This document shows positions 9,646 through 18,622 of a stretch of DNA of 64,000 bases, piece after piece. Position 1 is the first letter of the stretch, and each line of letters opens with the position of its first letter. The position numbers and the translations under genes are program-made. The stretch lies in contig NZ_JAUSYZ010000001.1 in the NCBI RefSeq assembly GCF_030817195.1, positions 2,976,001 through 3,040,000 on the forward strand, written 5' to 3'. Origin of the DNA: Arthrobacter globiformis. GTDB taxonomy: Bacteria; Actinomycetota; Actinomycetes; Actinomycetales; Micrococcaceae. The notes beneath the pieces were generated by a model. The model had not been told where the DNA came from, did no database searches, and saw only the letters and a list, made by a program, of their open reading frames with translations.

Positions 9646-11616
9646 CTAGGCCGGCACCACCCTGAGCCAGGCGTAATCCAGCGGCCGCAGCACGAGCCCC
9701 TCGTCGATCCGGACCGGCTCGTCGGAAAACAGGTCCAAAGCCTCGGCCGCGAATCCGGACAGCGTTTCCGCCGACACCACCTGCGGACCGTCACTGAAGT
9801 TGGCCAGGGCCAGGACCACCGTTCCCTCGCCGGGCCGCTGGTAACCCAGCACAGCGGGGTTGTTCGTGGTGAACGGATCGAGCCGGGTACCGGCCAGTTC
9901 GGGGGTTGCCCCGCGGACTTCCGCCAGCCGCCTGAGACCGGCAAACACGGCGCCCTCGGGCGTGGCCGGGTCCAGGCGCTTCGCGTATCTTTCTGCTGGG
10001 AACTGCGGCCGGTGCACCCATCGGCTGTCGGTCTCGTGGCCGTCCTCCAGCGTGTAGTCGTAGTCATTGAGCTGACCCACCTCGTCGCCGAGGTAGAGCA
10101 GCGGGATGCCGCCGGTGCTGAAGGCCACCGAGTGGGTGAGCAGAATGCGGCGGATGGCCTCGGCCGAACCGTCCTCCAGGCCGCACAGCGACGCCGTGGT
10201 GCCCGAGATGCGGCAGTCGCCGGTCCGCGGGTTGTCCTGGAACGGCACCCCGCGGGCGAAGCTGCCGGGGAAACGGTTGACGTAGAACGAATTCAGGAAC
10301 CGGCGGTGGTCGAAGCCATTGATGCCGAACTCGGCGGCGTCCTCATCGGCGAACGTCCAGCCGATGTCGTCGTGGCTCCGCACATAGTTCACCCAGGACG
10401 TTCCCGGCGCAATGTTGTGCCGCCGCTCAAGGGCCTGGGCGAGCAGCGACACGTTCCGCGTGGCGAGGGCTTCCCAGGTCAGTGCCATCTGCAGCGGGTT
10501 ATAGGAGAGCTGGCACTCGGCTGGATCGATGTACAGGGCCACCTCGTCCGGGTGCACGATCGCCTCGGACTTGAACAGCAGCGACGGTGCCGCCAGCCGG
10601 CAGACCGCGTTGAAGGCCTGCAGCAGGGTGTGCGCCTCAGGCAGACTCTCGCACGGTGTCCCCAGCTGCTTCCAGATGAAGGCCACAGCGTCCATCCGCA
10701 GGATGTCCACGCCCAGGTTGGCCAGGAACAGCATTTCTCCCGCCATGGCGCGAAACACCTCGGGGTTGGAGTAGTTGAGGTCCCACTGGAAGGTGTGGAA
10801 GGTGGCCCAGACCCACCGGCCGTCCGGCAGCTGTACGAAGGAGCCAGGGTGGTCCTCCGGGAAGATTTCGCGCACGTTCTGTTCGAACGCATCGGGCATG
10901 GCGCGGTCCGGGTAGATCCAGTAATAGTCGCTGTAGCGCGGATCGCCCTCGGCGGCCCGCTGCGCCCACTCGTGCTCGTTCGAGGTGTGGTTGAAGATGA
11001 AGTCCACCACCAGGCTGATGCCGTTCGCCCGCAGCTCGGCGGCAAGCGCCCGCAGCTGGGCCATGGTGCCGAGCTTCGGGTTGACCTCGCGGTAGCTGGA
11101 CACGGCGTAGCCGCCGTCGGACAGGGGCTCCGGGGCCAGGAATAGAGGCATCAGGTGCAGGTAGGTGAGGCCGAGTTCCTTGAAATATGGGATGCGGGCC
11201 CGGACGCCCTCCAGGTCTGCCGCATAGCGGTCCACGTAGCAGACGCCGCCGAGCATGCGGTTGGACTGGAACCAATCGGTATTGCCTTCGCGGCCGGCGT
11301 CGAGCTCCTTCAGGTCTGCAGGCCGCTCCTTCCAGGAGCGGGCGACCTCCAGTGCGAGGGCCGCCAGCTGCTCCTCGATGTCCGCCCGCGATCCGTACAG
11401 CGATCGGAAAAGCCTGGTCAGGTCGGGGAAATGGAGGTCGAAGCGCTGCTCCAGTGCGGTCCAGTCCTGGCTGCCCTGCTCCAGTCCGGCTTTCCCGGCC
11501 ACTGTGCTGAACAGATGGCGGCTGTCTGCCCGGGGTGCCCCGGACGGCTGCGGCGAACCGGATTCGCCGGCGGCGGATAGTCCCTGGGCAGCGTCCAGAC
11601 TCGCGGGTTCAACCAT
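9646..11616 (-). CDS. Amylosucrase-type alpha-glucan transferase (GH13)
   Basis: 656 residues with the GH13 subfamily-4 layout: an all-helical N-terminal domain (about 1-95), the (beta/alpha)8 barrel, and a C-terminal beta domain. Catalytic patches are ILRMDAVAFIWK (nucleophile Asp), LLFKSEAIVHPDEV (acid/base Glu) and YVRSHDDIGW (transition-state stabiliser). VWATFHTFQWDLNYSNPEVF is characteristic of amylosucrases, which build alpha-1,4-glucan from sucrose; sucrose hydrolase activity is the main alternative. The ATG at 11616 has an AAGGAGA ribosome site. No signal peptide is seen. It is a single-gene unit in the same broad region as the debranching and glycosyltransferase genes. Confidence 0.88.
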   Translation of the reverse strand: MVEPASLDAAQGLSAAGESGSPQPSGAPRADSRHLFSTVAGKAGLEQGSQDWTALEQRFDLHFPDLTRLFRSLYGSRADIEEQLAALALEVARSWKERPADLKELDAGREGNTDWFQSNRMLGGVCYVDRYAADLEGVRARIPYFKELGLTYLHLMPLFLAPEPLSDGGYAVSSYREVNPKLGTMAQLRALAAELRANGISLVVDFIFNHTSNEHEWAQRAAEGDPRYSDYYWIYPDRAMPDAFEQNVREIFPEDHPGSFVQLPDGRWVWATFHTFQWDLNYSNPEVFRAMAGEMLFLANLGVDILRMDAVAFIWKQLGTPCESLPEAHTLLQAFNAVCRLAAPSLLFKSEAIVHPDEVALYIDPAECQLSYNPLQMALTWEALATRNVSLLAQALERRHNIAPGTSWVNYVRSHDDIGWTFADEDAAEFGINGFDHRRFLNSFYVNRFPGSFARGVPFQDNPRTGDCRISGTTASLCGLEDGSAEAIRRILLTHSVAFSTGGIPLLYLGDEVGQLNDYDYTLEDGHETDSRWVHRPQFPAERYAKRLDPATPEGAVFAGLRRLAEVRGATPELAGTRLDPFTTNNPAVLGYQRPGEGTVVLALANFSDGPQVVSAETLSGFAAEALDLFSDEPVRIDEGLVLRPLDYAWLRVVPA

Positions 11617-11817
11617 GGAACGGGTCTCCTTCGACGATGCTCTGCGCCTGGCGGCGCCCGGTGGGTTTCATCCTTACAGATGGCCCCGCCGCTGCCCAGA
11701 GAGCGGGCAGGTGTTTCTTCGGGGCCGACGCCGGGACCCCTCACGTGATCCGCCCGCCACGGATCAATGGCAGGAATTGCGGCGGGCATACTGCTGACGC
11801 CTGCGGGCCGCGCGGGG

Positions 11818-11823
11818 TAGGTT
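11818..11823 (+). promoter_or_regulatory. -10 box (TAGGTT) for a leaderless polymerase gene
   Basis: TAGGTT is followed by exactly six bases (GTCCCC) and then the ATG at 11830, with no Shine-Dalgarno. This spacing puts the transcription start at or next to the ATG, as in actinobacterial leaderless genes. Confidence 0.6.
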
Positions 11824-11829
11824 GTCCCC

Positions 11830-12852
11830 ATGGCCAGTGAACAGACCACCATCAGTGTCGACGGACCGGACGGCCCCCGGGAAATGCGCATCTCCAGCCC
11901 GAGCCGTGTGCTGTGGCCCGAGCTGGGGCTGACCAAGCTGGATCTCGCACGCTACATCGTGGATGTGGGTGAGGCCTTTATCAGGGCGAATGGCGACCGG
12001 CCGGTGTCCCTCCAGCGGTTTTCGGACAACGTCGACGGCGAGCAGTTCTTCTCCAAGAATCCGCCGAAGGGGACGCCGGACTTCATCCGTTCGGTCAAGG
12101 TGGTCTATCCGAGCGCGCGCTCGCATCCCCAGCTGGTCCTGGACGAACCTGCGGCCGCAGTATGGGCGGTGCAGATGAACACCGTCGTCTTCCACCCGTG
12201 GCCCTCCCGCGCCGAAAATTCGGATAACCCGGATCAGCTGCGCATCGACCTTGACCCGCAGCCCGGCACGGACTTCGACGACGCAGTCCCTGCGGCCCTG
12301 GAGTTGAGGAAAGTGCTGTCGGAGGCTGGGCTGAACGCATTTATCAAGACATCGGGGAACCGCGGCCTGCACGTGTACGCGCCCATTGAGCCTACCCGCG
12401 AGTTCCTGGACGTCCGCCATGCCGTCATCGGTGCCGCCCGGGAACTCGAGCGGCGGATGCCGGACAAGGTGACCACGAACTGGTGGAAGGAGGAACGCGG
12501 GGAGCGAATCTTCCTCGATTTCAACCAGGCCAACCGCGACCGCACCATCGCCGGCGCCTACAGCCCGCGGGCCCTCCCGCACGCTTCCGTGTCGTGTCCC
12601 ATCACCTGGGATGAACTGGAGAGCGTGAATCCAAAGGACTTCACCATCCTCACCGTGCCGGACAGGCTGAAGACGCTGGGGGACCCGTGGGCAGAGATGC
12701 ATGCCAGCCCGGGCACCATCGACACACTGCTGGGGTGGTGGGAGCGCGACCTCGAGAACGGACTGGGGGAACTGCCGTTCCCGCCGGACTACCCCAAGAT
12801 GCCGGGCGAACCGCCCCGCGTGCAGCCCAGCAGGGCGAAGAAGCCCGAGTAG
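11830..12852 (+). CDS. LigD-type polymerase domain protein (NHEJ primase-polymerase)
   Basis: 340 residues forming a single archaeo-eukaryotic-primase-type polymerase domain, as in the polymerase part of multidomain LigD. Visible signatures are FFSKNPPKGTPDFI, the metal-binding LRIDLDP (D-x-D) and TSGNRGLHVYAPI with the primase-type His. The domain adds nucleotides, preferring ribonucleotides, at broken ends in Ku-dependent end joining. Ligase and nuclease domains are absent from this protein, and neither ku nor a ligD ligase is adjacent, so it is a stand-alone polymerase as found in many actinobacteria. The ATG follows a TAGGTT -10 box directly. Confidence 0.88.
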   Translation: MASEQTTISVDGPDGPREMRISSPSRVLWPELGLTKLDLARYIVDVGEAFIRANGDRPVSLQRFSDNVDGEQFFSKNPPKGTPDFIRSVKVVYPSARSHPQLVLDEPAAAVWAVQMNTVVFHPWPSRAENSDNPDQLRIDLDPQPGTDFDDAVPAALELRKVLSEAGLNAFIKTSGNRGLHVYAPIEPTREFLDVRHAVIGAARELERRMPDKVTTNWWKEERGERIFLDFNQANRDRTIAGAYSPRALPHASVSCPITWDELESVNPKDFTILTVPDRLKTLGDPWAEMHASPGTIDTLLGWWERDLENGLGELPFPPDYPKMPGEPPRVQPSRAKKPE

Positions 12853-12871
12853 CCGGGGGCAGCGCCCCGCC

Positions 12872-12915
12872 CCGGGCGTAGGCACCGCCCCGCCCGGGGC
12901 GGTGCCTACGCCCGG
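12872..12915. terminator. Perfect 21-bp stem, bidirectional terminator between convergent genes
   Basis: Arms at 12872-12892 and 12895-12915 are perfect 21-base reverse complements, core GGGCGTAGGCACCGCCCC, with only two unpaired bases as written. It sits between the convergent polymerase and YciO genes. No T-run follows on either strand, so termination would rely on the very stable hairpin. Confidence 0.75.
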
Positions 12916-12935
12916 ACTCCGCGCAACCTAGACCC

Positions 12936-12966
12936 GTCCCTACTCAAACCTGTCCCTACTCAAACC
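12936..12966. repeat. Tandem 15-bp duplication across a stop codon
   Basis: GTCCCTACTCAAACC occurs at 12936-12950 and again, identically, at 12952-12966. The second copy contains the stop codon of the YciO/YrdC gene (minus strand), so the last codons and stop are duplicated just downstream. Confidence 0.75.
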
Positions 12967-13576
12967 GCGACGGGTCGCCGGTACCGCGGCGCACCACCTC
13001 GGCAGTGCCGCCGGAGAAGTCGACGACGGTGGTCGGTTCGGAGCCGGTGTCACCGGACTCGATCACCGCGTCCACCACATGGTCCAGCCGCTCCTTGATT
13101 TCCCAGCCCTGGGTCAGCGGGTCCTCTTCGTCCGGCAGCAGCAGCGTGCTGGACAGCAAAGGTTCGCCAAGCTCCGCCAGCAGCGCCTGGACGAAGTTGT
13201 GCCGCGGAATGCGCACACCCACCGTCTTCTTCTTCGGGTGCAGCAGCCGGCGCGGGACCTCCTTGGTGGCCGGCAGGATGAAGGTGTAGCTGCCCGGCGT
13301 GACGGACTTGATGCTGCGGAACACGTCGTTGCCGATGTTCACGAACTGCCCAAGCTGGGCGAAATCCCGGCAGACAAGCGTGAAATGGTGTTTGTCGTCC
13401 AGCTGGCGGATGGAACGGATCCGGTCCAGCGCCTCCTTGTTGCCCAGCTGGGCGCCGAGGGCGTAGCAGGAGTCCGTAGGGTAGGCGATCAGCCCGCCCG
13501 ATCGAAGGAGCTCCACGATCTGTGAAATCGCGCGGGGCTGGGGGTCCTCGGGGTGGACATCAAAGAATTTCGCCAT
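12956..13576 (-). CDS. YciO/YrdC/Sua5-family protein (threonylcarbamoyl-AMP synthase-like)
   Basis: 206 residues covering one YrdC-like domain. The N-terminal substrate pocket is GLIAYPTDSCYALGAQL followed by KHHFTLVCRDF, corresponding to the KxRxxxxPL-type patch of the family but in the YciO form. True TsaC/Sua5 makes the threonylcarbamoyl-AMP used for t6A in tRNA; YciO paralogues are close relatives with weaker or uncertain activity. The sequence here looks more like YciO than like the paralogue usually found near prmC, so the enzymatic role is tentative. ATG 13576 sits six bases after a minus-strand TAGGCT box and lacks a ribosome site. Confidence 0.82.
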   Translation of the reverse strand: MAKFFDVHPEDPQPRAISQIVELLRSGGLIAYPTDSCYALGAQLGNKEALDRIRSIRQLDDKHHFTLVCRDFAQLGQFVNIGNDVFRSIKSVTPGSYTFILPATKEVPRRLLHPKKKTVGVRIPRHNFVQALLAELGEPLLSSTLLLPDEEDPLTQGWEIKERLDHVVDAVIESGDTGSEPTTVVDFSGGTAEVVRRGTGDPSRFE

Positions 13577-13582
13577 GCGTTG

Positions 13583-13588
13583 AGCCTA
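13583..13588 (-). promoter_or_regulatory. -10 box (TAGGCT) for a leaderless yciO-type gene
   Basis: On the minus strand TAGGCT is followed by six bases (CAACGC) and the ATG at 13576. No Shine-Dalgarno is present, so the transcript should begin at the start codon. Confidence 0.65.
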
Positions 13589-13651
13589 CGGCCCGGCCGC
13601 CGTCCACGCACGCACCCACACGCACCGCCGCGTCCAGTCAGCCCCGCCCGC

Positions 13652-15628
13652 TCACCCCACGTGCACCCACGGCCGCCTGGTGACCTCCGGTTCGGCTTCC
13701 CGCAGCACTTCCCGCGTGACCGGCGCGATCTCACCTTCCCCGAGGAACAGGAAGCGCAGCAGGTTCACCACGGGATTCCCCTCCGTCCAGCGGAAATAGA
13801 TGTGCGGCATGAGCCCGGTGACGTCCCGGATGTGCAGGAGCACGGACGCGATGGTGTTCGGAACGACGGGCCCGTGCACCTCCAGCACCCGGTAGCCGTG
13901 CCGCACCACCCCGTGCACCTGCAGCTCGGTTTCGAAGTCCGAGGAGTCGTCAACGATCACCTCAAGGAACAGCGCCTCGTAATGGACCGGCAGGCGGCTG
14001 ACCTCGATGGCGGATGTCAGCTTCTGCCGGTACGCCTCCGCGGTCAGCCTGCGGGGCTCGTGCGCGATGATCCCGATCGGGCCGCTCTCGTCCGCGGCGA
14101 CGAATTCCAAGGCCGTCCGGTCGAGGCGGACGTGGGTAGCGTGCAGCTCGAAGGACCGCCCGATCCTGGACAGCAGCGAAATGACGATGATGCCGGCGAT
14201 GAAGAACCCCGCGATACGGATGCCCTCGGGCCGCTCAATGACGTTCGCGACCGTCGTGTAGATGAACACCAGCGCGATCAGCCCGAAGCCGGCGGTGCGC
14301 TTCCGCTGCCGGCGGCGCCGGGCGGACAGTGCGACGGCGACTGCCGCGGAGGTCATCAGCACCAGCACGCCGGTGGCGTACGCACCGCCCTGGGCGTCGA
14401 CGTCGGCCTCGAAAAGAATGGTGACAAGGAAGGCGATGAAGCCGAAAACCAGCACCAGCGGCCGGACGCCCTTCGCCCACTCGGGCGCCATCCCGTATCG
14501 CGGCAGGTACCTCGGCACCAGGTTCAACAGCCCGGCCATCGCCGACGCTCCCGCGAACCACAGGATGGCGATGGTGCTCAGGTCGTAGACCGTGCCGAAC
14601 CCGTTCCCCAGGTACTGGTGGGCGAGGAAGGCAAGGGCGCGTCCGTTGGCCTGCCCGCCGGGTTGAAATTCGGCCGCCGGAATGAGGATTACCGTGGTGA
14701 GGCTGCTGGCGATGAGGAACGCGCTCATGATCAGCGCGGCCGTGGTCAGCATGCGGCGGGTTCCCTCGACGCGGCCCGCCGGGTCCTCCTCGGTGTCCGA
14801 ATCCCGCCCCCGGACCTGCGGCATGACCGCCACGCCGGTTTCGAAGCCGGACAGCCCAAGGGCCAGTTTGGGAAACACCAGCAGCGCTATGGCCACCGCC
14901 AGGACAGGATTGCCGTGCGACGTCCCCAGGGCCTGCCACCAGTCACCGACGGCGGTCGGGTGGCCCAGGGTTTCGACGGCGGCTCTTGCCACCACCACGA
15001 CGTTCAGTCCCAGATAAACCGCCACCAGGACGACGGCGATCCCGATCGCCTCCTTGAACCCCCGCAGGAAGACGCCAGCAAGCAGCGCCAGGAGAACGAG
15101 GGTCACCGTCACCTCCTGCCCCTGCAGCCACAACGGGGCGTAAGGATTCTGGATGAGGTGCGCCGTGGCGTCGGCGGCGGAGAGGGTCATGGTGATCATG
15201 AAGTCCGTCGCCGCAAAGCCGAGCAGCACCAGGACGAACAGCTTGCCGCCCCAGCGGGGGAGAAGCCCCTCCAGCATGGCGATGGAACCCTCGCCGTGGG
15301 AACTTTCACCCGCCACGCGGCGGTACACCGGCAGTGCCCCGAACAGAGTGACGGCCACCAGGACCAGCGTGGCCAGCGGGGAAATGACGCCGGCCGCGAG
15401 CGCGGCCATGGCGGGCTGGTAGCCGAGCGTGGAGAAGTAGTCCACGCCGGTCAGGCACATGACCTGCCACCATGCATGCTTCCGCTCGTGGGCCGTGGTC
15501 CGGCCGCCGGGTCCCTGGTGGGATCCCTTACTGTCCTGAAGGCCCAGCAGCAGCCAGCTGTGAAGCCGCTGCCTCCGGGTGCGGTGCAGCTCCGACGGTT
15601 CCGCCGGTGGGCGGCTCATGGTCGTCAT
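13652..15628 (-). CDS. APC-superfamily permease, candidate potassium or amino-acid importer
   Basis: 658 residues from ATG 15628, with an AAAGG-type ribosome site. About 12 hydrophobic segments fill residues ~50-500; the first contains TGVDYFSTLGYQPAMAALA, the broken-helix substrate site of APC-fold carriers. A ~150-residue soluble C-terminal domain (from about RIGRSFELHATHVRLDR) follows, a layout shared by the KUP/KimA potassium importers. The gene is divergent from a KdpD-like kinase and KdpE, 166 bases apart, which favours potassium over amino acids. That assignment is inference from context; family databases commonly label such proteins simply as amino-acid permeases. The frame remains open upstream to 15913 but would run into the kinase gene. 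Confidence 0.8.
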   Translation of the reverse strand: MTTMSRPPAEPSELHRTRRQRLHSWLLLGLQDSKGSHQGPGGRTTAHERKHAWWQVMCLTGVDYFSTLGYQPAMAALAAGVISPLATLVLVAVTLFGALPVYRRVAGESSHGEGSIAMLEGLLPRWGGKLFVLVLLGFAATDFMITMTLSAADATAHLIQNPYAPLWLQGQEVTVTLVLLALLAGVFLRGFKEAIGIAVVLVAVYLGLNVVVVARAAVETLGHPTAVGDWWQALGTSHGNPVLAVAIALLVFPKLALGLSGFETGVAVMPQVRGRDSDTEEDPAGRVEGTRRMLTTAALIMSAFLIASSLTTVILIPAAEFQPGGQANGRALAFLAHQYLGNGFGTVYDLSTIAILWFAGASAMAGLLNLVPRYLPRYGMAPEWAKGVRPLVLVFGFIAFLVTILFEADVDAQGGAYATGVLVLMTSAAVAVALSARRRRQRKRTAGFGLIALVFIYTTVANVIERPEGIRIAGFFIAGIIVISLLSRIGRSFELHATHVRLDRTALEFVAADESGPIGIIAHEPRRLTAEAYRQKLTSAIEVSRLPVHYEALFLEVIVDDSSDFETELQVHGVVRHGYRVLEVHGPVVPNTIASVLLHIRDVTGLMPHIYFRWTEGNPVVNLLRFLFLGEGEIAPVTREVLREAEPEVTRRPWVHVG

Positions 15629-15794
15629 GGTGCCTTTCAGCCCGGGGCACTTCGCTGCGGGCACTGCCGAACGTAGCATCGGGCAGGAGCGCCAGGACCG
15701 CCGGCAGCGGAATCTTGACGGATCCTTAACGCCGGTGTGAAGCACCCCACCGCCCGTGCCGCGTTGGCCGGCGGACAGGTGAAAGAATGGCGTC

Positions 15795-17825
15795 ATGGCA
15801 GGGGAACGGATCGTCATTGGCCTGTCGGGAGGCCTTGAGGGGGAGGTCCTGATCCGCCGTGCCGTCAAGGTCCTGGACGGAGCCGGTGGCGGGGACCTGC
15901 TCGCCGTCCACATCCGTTCCGCGGAGGGCGCCTCGCGGGAATCAACCAGCGCCCTCGAATCACAGCGCCGCCTGGTGGTGGAGCTGGGCGGCAGTTACCA
16001 CACCGTCGCCGCAGCTGACCCCGTCGAAGCACTCCTCGGGTTCGCGTCCCACGTCGGCGCCACCCGGCTGGTCATCGGCCAGTCGCGGGCACACCCGCTG
16101 TCGAGGCTTATCACCGGCGCCACGGAGACACGGATCATCCGCCGTGCAGGCGACCTCGACGTGCAGGTGGTGCCGCATCCCCTGGCCGGGCGCGGCACAG
16201 GCCGGCGGCGACAGCGGGACCTCGGCCGCGTGCGCGTCGCCGTCGGGTTCGTGCTGGCGGCCGCCGTCCCCATCCTGATGCAGCTGGCGCTCGCCGTCAT
16301 CGAGCACAGCGTGGCCACCGCCGTCCTGGTCCAGCTCGCCGGGGCTGTGGCCGTTGCGCTGGTGGGAGGCCTGTGGCCGGCTGTCGCGGGTGCGCTCTGG
16401 AGCAGCCTGCTGGTCAACTACTTCTCGACGCCGCCGCTTGGTGAACTGGCCATCAAAGACCCGCAGGACCTGCTTTCCCTGGCCGTGTTCGTGGGCGTCT
16501 CGGTGGCTGTGGCCGGCGTGGTGGACAGGTCCGCCCGGCGGTCCAAGGAAGCCGCACGGGCGCGCGCCGAGGCGGCGACGCTCGGCGAGCTGGCCCGCGG
16601 AGCCACACGCGCGGAGGACCACGTGGGCAGTCTCCTGGAACAGGCCCTGGACGTCTTTGGAGTCCGCGGAGCGGCTCTCTTCAGCGGGACGGCTTCCCGA
16701 AGCGGGCTGGCTTCCGGCGGCGTGCAGCCTTTCGGTGAGGCAGCCGCTTTCCGCGACGGGGAGGGCGGGGCAGTGCGGAAGCTTCTGGCGAGTGCGGGCG
16801 AGCTGACCGATTCTGAACGGGAAGGCGCGGACTTTGCCGAGCACACTGTGGAACCGGTCGACGACGGCACCTGGCTGGTGTTGTTCGGCAGGACGGTGCC
16901 GGCTGCGGACAGCAGCCTGCTGGGCGCCTTCGCAGCGCACGTGCTGGCACAGCTGGAGCGCCGGCAGCTGGCCGCCAGCCGTGTGGAGGTGCTGCGGCTG
17001 GCCGAAGGCAACACCATGCGCACCGCCATCCTCCGGGCCGTCTCGCACGACCTCCGCACGCCGCTCGCCGGTATCAAGCTCGCCGTCGGCGGTCTCCTGC
17101 AGACCGCCGTCACGTATACGCCTGAGGAGAAACAGGAGCTGTTGGAAACCATCGACGAATGTTCGGACCGGCTGGACGCCCTGGTGGGGAACCTCCTCGA
17201 CATGTCCAGGATCACGGCCGACTCGGTACGCCCCCTGATGAAGCCTGTCCGGTGGCTCGACGTCGTGCCCCCGGCGCTGCGCGGCCTTCCGCCGGGCAGC
17301 GTGCGGGTGGTGTTGCCGCCGAACCTTCCCGCCGTCGACGCTGACGCCGTCCTGCTGGAACGCGTGATCGCCAACATCGCGGAAAACGCAGTCAAGTACG
17401 CGCCCGCATCGGACGTCACCGTGACCTCGGCGTCGGGCGGGCTCAGCAGCGCCGTCCTCAACGGCCACCCGGCCGGCGAACTGCGGATCATCGACCACGG
17501 ACGCGGCGTGCCGGACCGCAATGTGCCGGCGATGTTCCGGCCCTTCCAGCGCCTGGACGATCTGTCACAGTCAACCGGCGTGGGACTCGGGCTTGCGGTG
17601 GCCAGGGGATTCGTCTCGGCCATGGGCGGCAGCCTGACGGCGGAGGAGACGCCCGGCGGGGGACTCACGATGGTCATCCGGCTTCCCCTCTCGACGGGGC
17701 ACGACTCACCAGGGCATGGCTCAACAGGGCACGACCCAACACGGCATGACAGGCACGACGGCGGCCCGTCCGCCGTTTTTCCCGCTGATTCTCCGGCCGT
17801 TGCTCCCCAGGAGACTGCCCCGTGA
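15795..17825 (+). CDS. kdpD: KdpD-like sensor histidine kinase lacking the N-terminal KdpD domain
   Basis: 676 residues, against about 850-900 for full KdpD. It begins directly with the universal-stress-protein-like domain (about 5-130, ending VQVVPHPL). Next comes a four-helix DUF4118 membrane block (about 145-240) and a GAF-like linker. The kinase core has the H-box AVSHDLRTPLAG (His near residue 418), an N-box (NIAENAVKY), and G-boxes (DHGRGVPD, GVGLGLAVARGF). The ~200-residue KdpD nucleotide-binding domain with a Walker A motif is missing. The C-terminus is a His/Asp/Gly-rich repeat of the type GHDSPGHGSTGHD. The last four bases overlap kdpE, so the two are co-translated. No kdpFABC pump is adjacent. 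Confidence 0.87.
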   Translation: MAGERIVIGLSGGLEGEVLIRRAVKVLDGAGGGDLLAVHIRSAEGASRESTSALESQRRLVVELGGSYHTVAAADPVEALLGFASHVGATRLVIGQSRAHPLSRLITGATETRIIRRAGDLDVQVVPHPLAGRGTGRRRQRDLGRVRVAVGFVLAAAVPILMQLALAVIEHSVATAVLVQLAGAVAVALVGGLWPAVAGALWSSLLVNYFSTPPLGELAIKDPQDLLSLAVFVGVSVAVAGVVDRSARRSKEAARARAEAATLGELARGATRAEDHVGSLLEQALDVFGVRGAALFSGTASRSGLASGGVQPFGEAAAFRDGEGGAVRKLLASAGELTDSEREGADFAEHTVEPVDDGTWLVLFGRTVPAADSSLLGAFAAHVLAQLERRQLAASRVEVLRLAEGNTMRTAILRAVSHDLRTPLAGIKLAVGGLLQTAVTYTPEEKQELLETIDECSDRLDALVGNLLDMSRITADSVRPLMKPVRWLDVVPPALRGLPPGSVRVVLPPNLPAVDADAVLLERVIANIAENAVKYAPASDVTVTSASGGLSSAVLNGHPAGELRIIDHGRGVPDRNVPAMFRPFQRLDDLSQSTGVGLGLAVARGFVSAMGGSLTAEETPGGGLTMVIRLPLSTGHDSPGHGSTGHDPTRHDRHDGGPSAVFPADSPAVAPQETAP

Positions 17826-18496
17826 CCGGTGTCCTCGTGGTCGACGATGACCAGCATCTGCTGAAGGCCCTGCGGATCACGCTGCAGGCACATGGCTACG
17901 CCGTGGAGACGGCCGCGGACGGGGAGGCGGCGCTGATTGCCGCCTCCCGCAATCCGCCCGGGATTGTTGTCCTGGACCTCGGACTGCCCGACATGGACGG
18001 CGCGGCGGTCCTCCGGGAACTCCGCCGCTGGAGTACCGCGCCGGTCCTGGTGCTCTCGGCCCGGCACGGCTCATCAGACAAGGTGGACGCCCTCGACGCC
18101 GGCGCGGACGACTACATCACCAAGCCCTTCGGACTGGAGGAGCTCTTGGCCCGGCTTCGCGCCCTCCTGCGCCGGGCCCCGGAAGCCACCGAGCCGTCCA
18201 CGGTAGACACCCCGGAGTTCAGCGTGGACCTGGGACGGCGGATGGTCACCCGGAACGGAGAACCCGTGCGGCTCACTCCCACGGAGTGGAGCATCCTCGA
18301 ACTGCTGGTACGGAACCCGGGGAAGCTCATCACCCAGCAGCAGATCCTGGCCAGCGTGTGGGGCCCGGCCTACGAAAAGGAAGCCAACTACCTGCGCGTC
18401 TACATGGCGCAGCTGCGGCGCAAGCTCGAGGCGGACACCGGCAACCCGCGCCATCTGCTGACCGAGGCCGGCATTGGCTACCGCTTCCGGCCCTGA
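17822..18496 (+). CDS. kdpE: KdpE-like OmpR-family response regulator
   Basis: 224 residues. The receiver domain (1-120) carries acidic residues VDDD at 7-10, the phosphoacceptor Asp52 in VVLDLGLPDMDG and the conserved Lys in ITKPF. A winged-helix DNA-binding domain follows (about 128-224, with LTPTEWSILELLVRNPG and YLRVYMAQLRRKLE). The GTG start at 17822 overlaps the kdpD stop by four bases (GTGA). It should act with the upstream kinase, controlling potassium or osmotic-stress genes; the divergent permease is the nearest candidate target. Confidence 0.92.
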   Translation: MTGVLVVDDDQHLLKALRITLQAHGYAVETAADGEAALIAASRNPPGIVVLDLGLPDMDGAAVLRELRRWSTAPVLVLSARHGSSDKVDALDAGADDYITKPFGLEELLARLRALLRRAPEATEPSTVDTPEFSVDLGRRMVTRNGEPVRLTPTEWSILELLVRNPGKLITQQQILASVWGPAYEKEANYLRVYMAQLRRKLEADTGNPRHLLTEAGIGYRFRP

Positions 18497-18622
18497 CCTG
18501 CACTTATGAACGGCTCATGAACTTCCGTGAACCCCTATGAAGGGGAGCCGGATTCGGGCAACATGTGTAGTGCCGGGGCGCCGCTCACCACGCGCCACAT
18601 GTACACCCGAAGGAGAACCATC

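Noticed and set aside
13553..15676. Long plus-strand open frame opposite the permease
   Set aside because: It is rich in His, Arg, Gln and Gly with no domain; it is the antisense shadow typical of high-GC genes.
15629..15794. c-di-AMP (ydaO-type) riboswitch before the potassium-like permease
   Set aside because: I looked for the conserved element because KimA genes often carry it; the 166-base gap is short and shows no matching blocks.
15629..15913. Upstream extension of the permease frame
   Set aside because: It runs into the first codons of the kinase on the other strand and lacks the family N-terminus; ATG 15628 has an AAAGG site.
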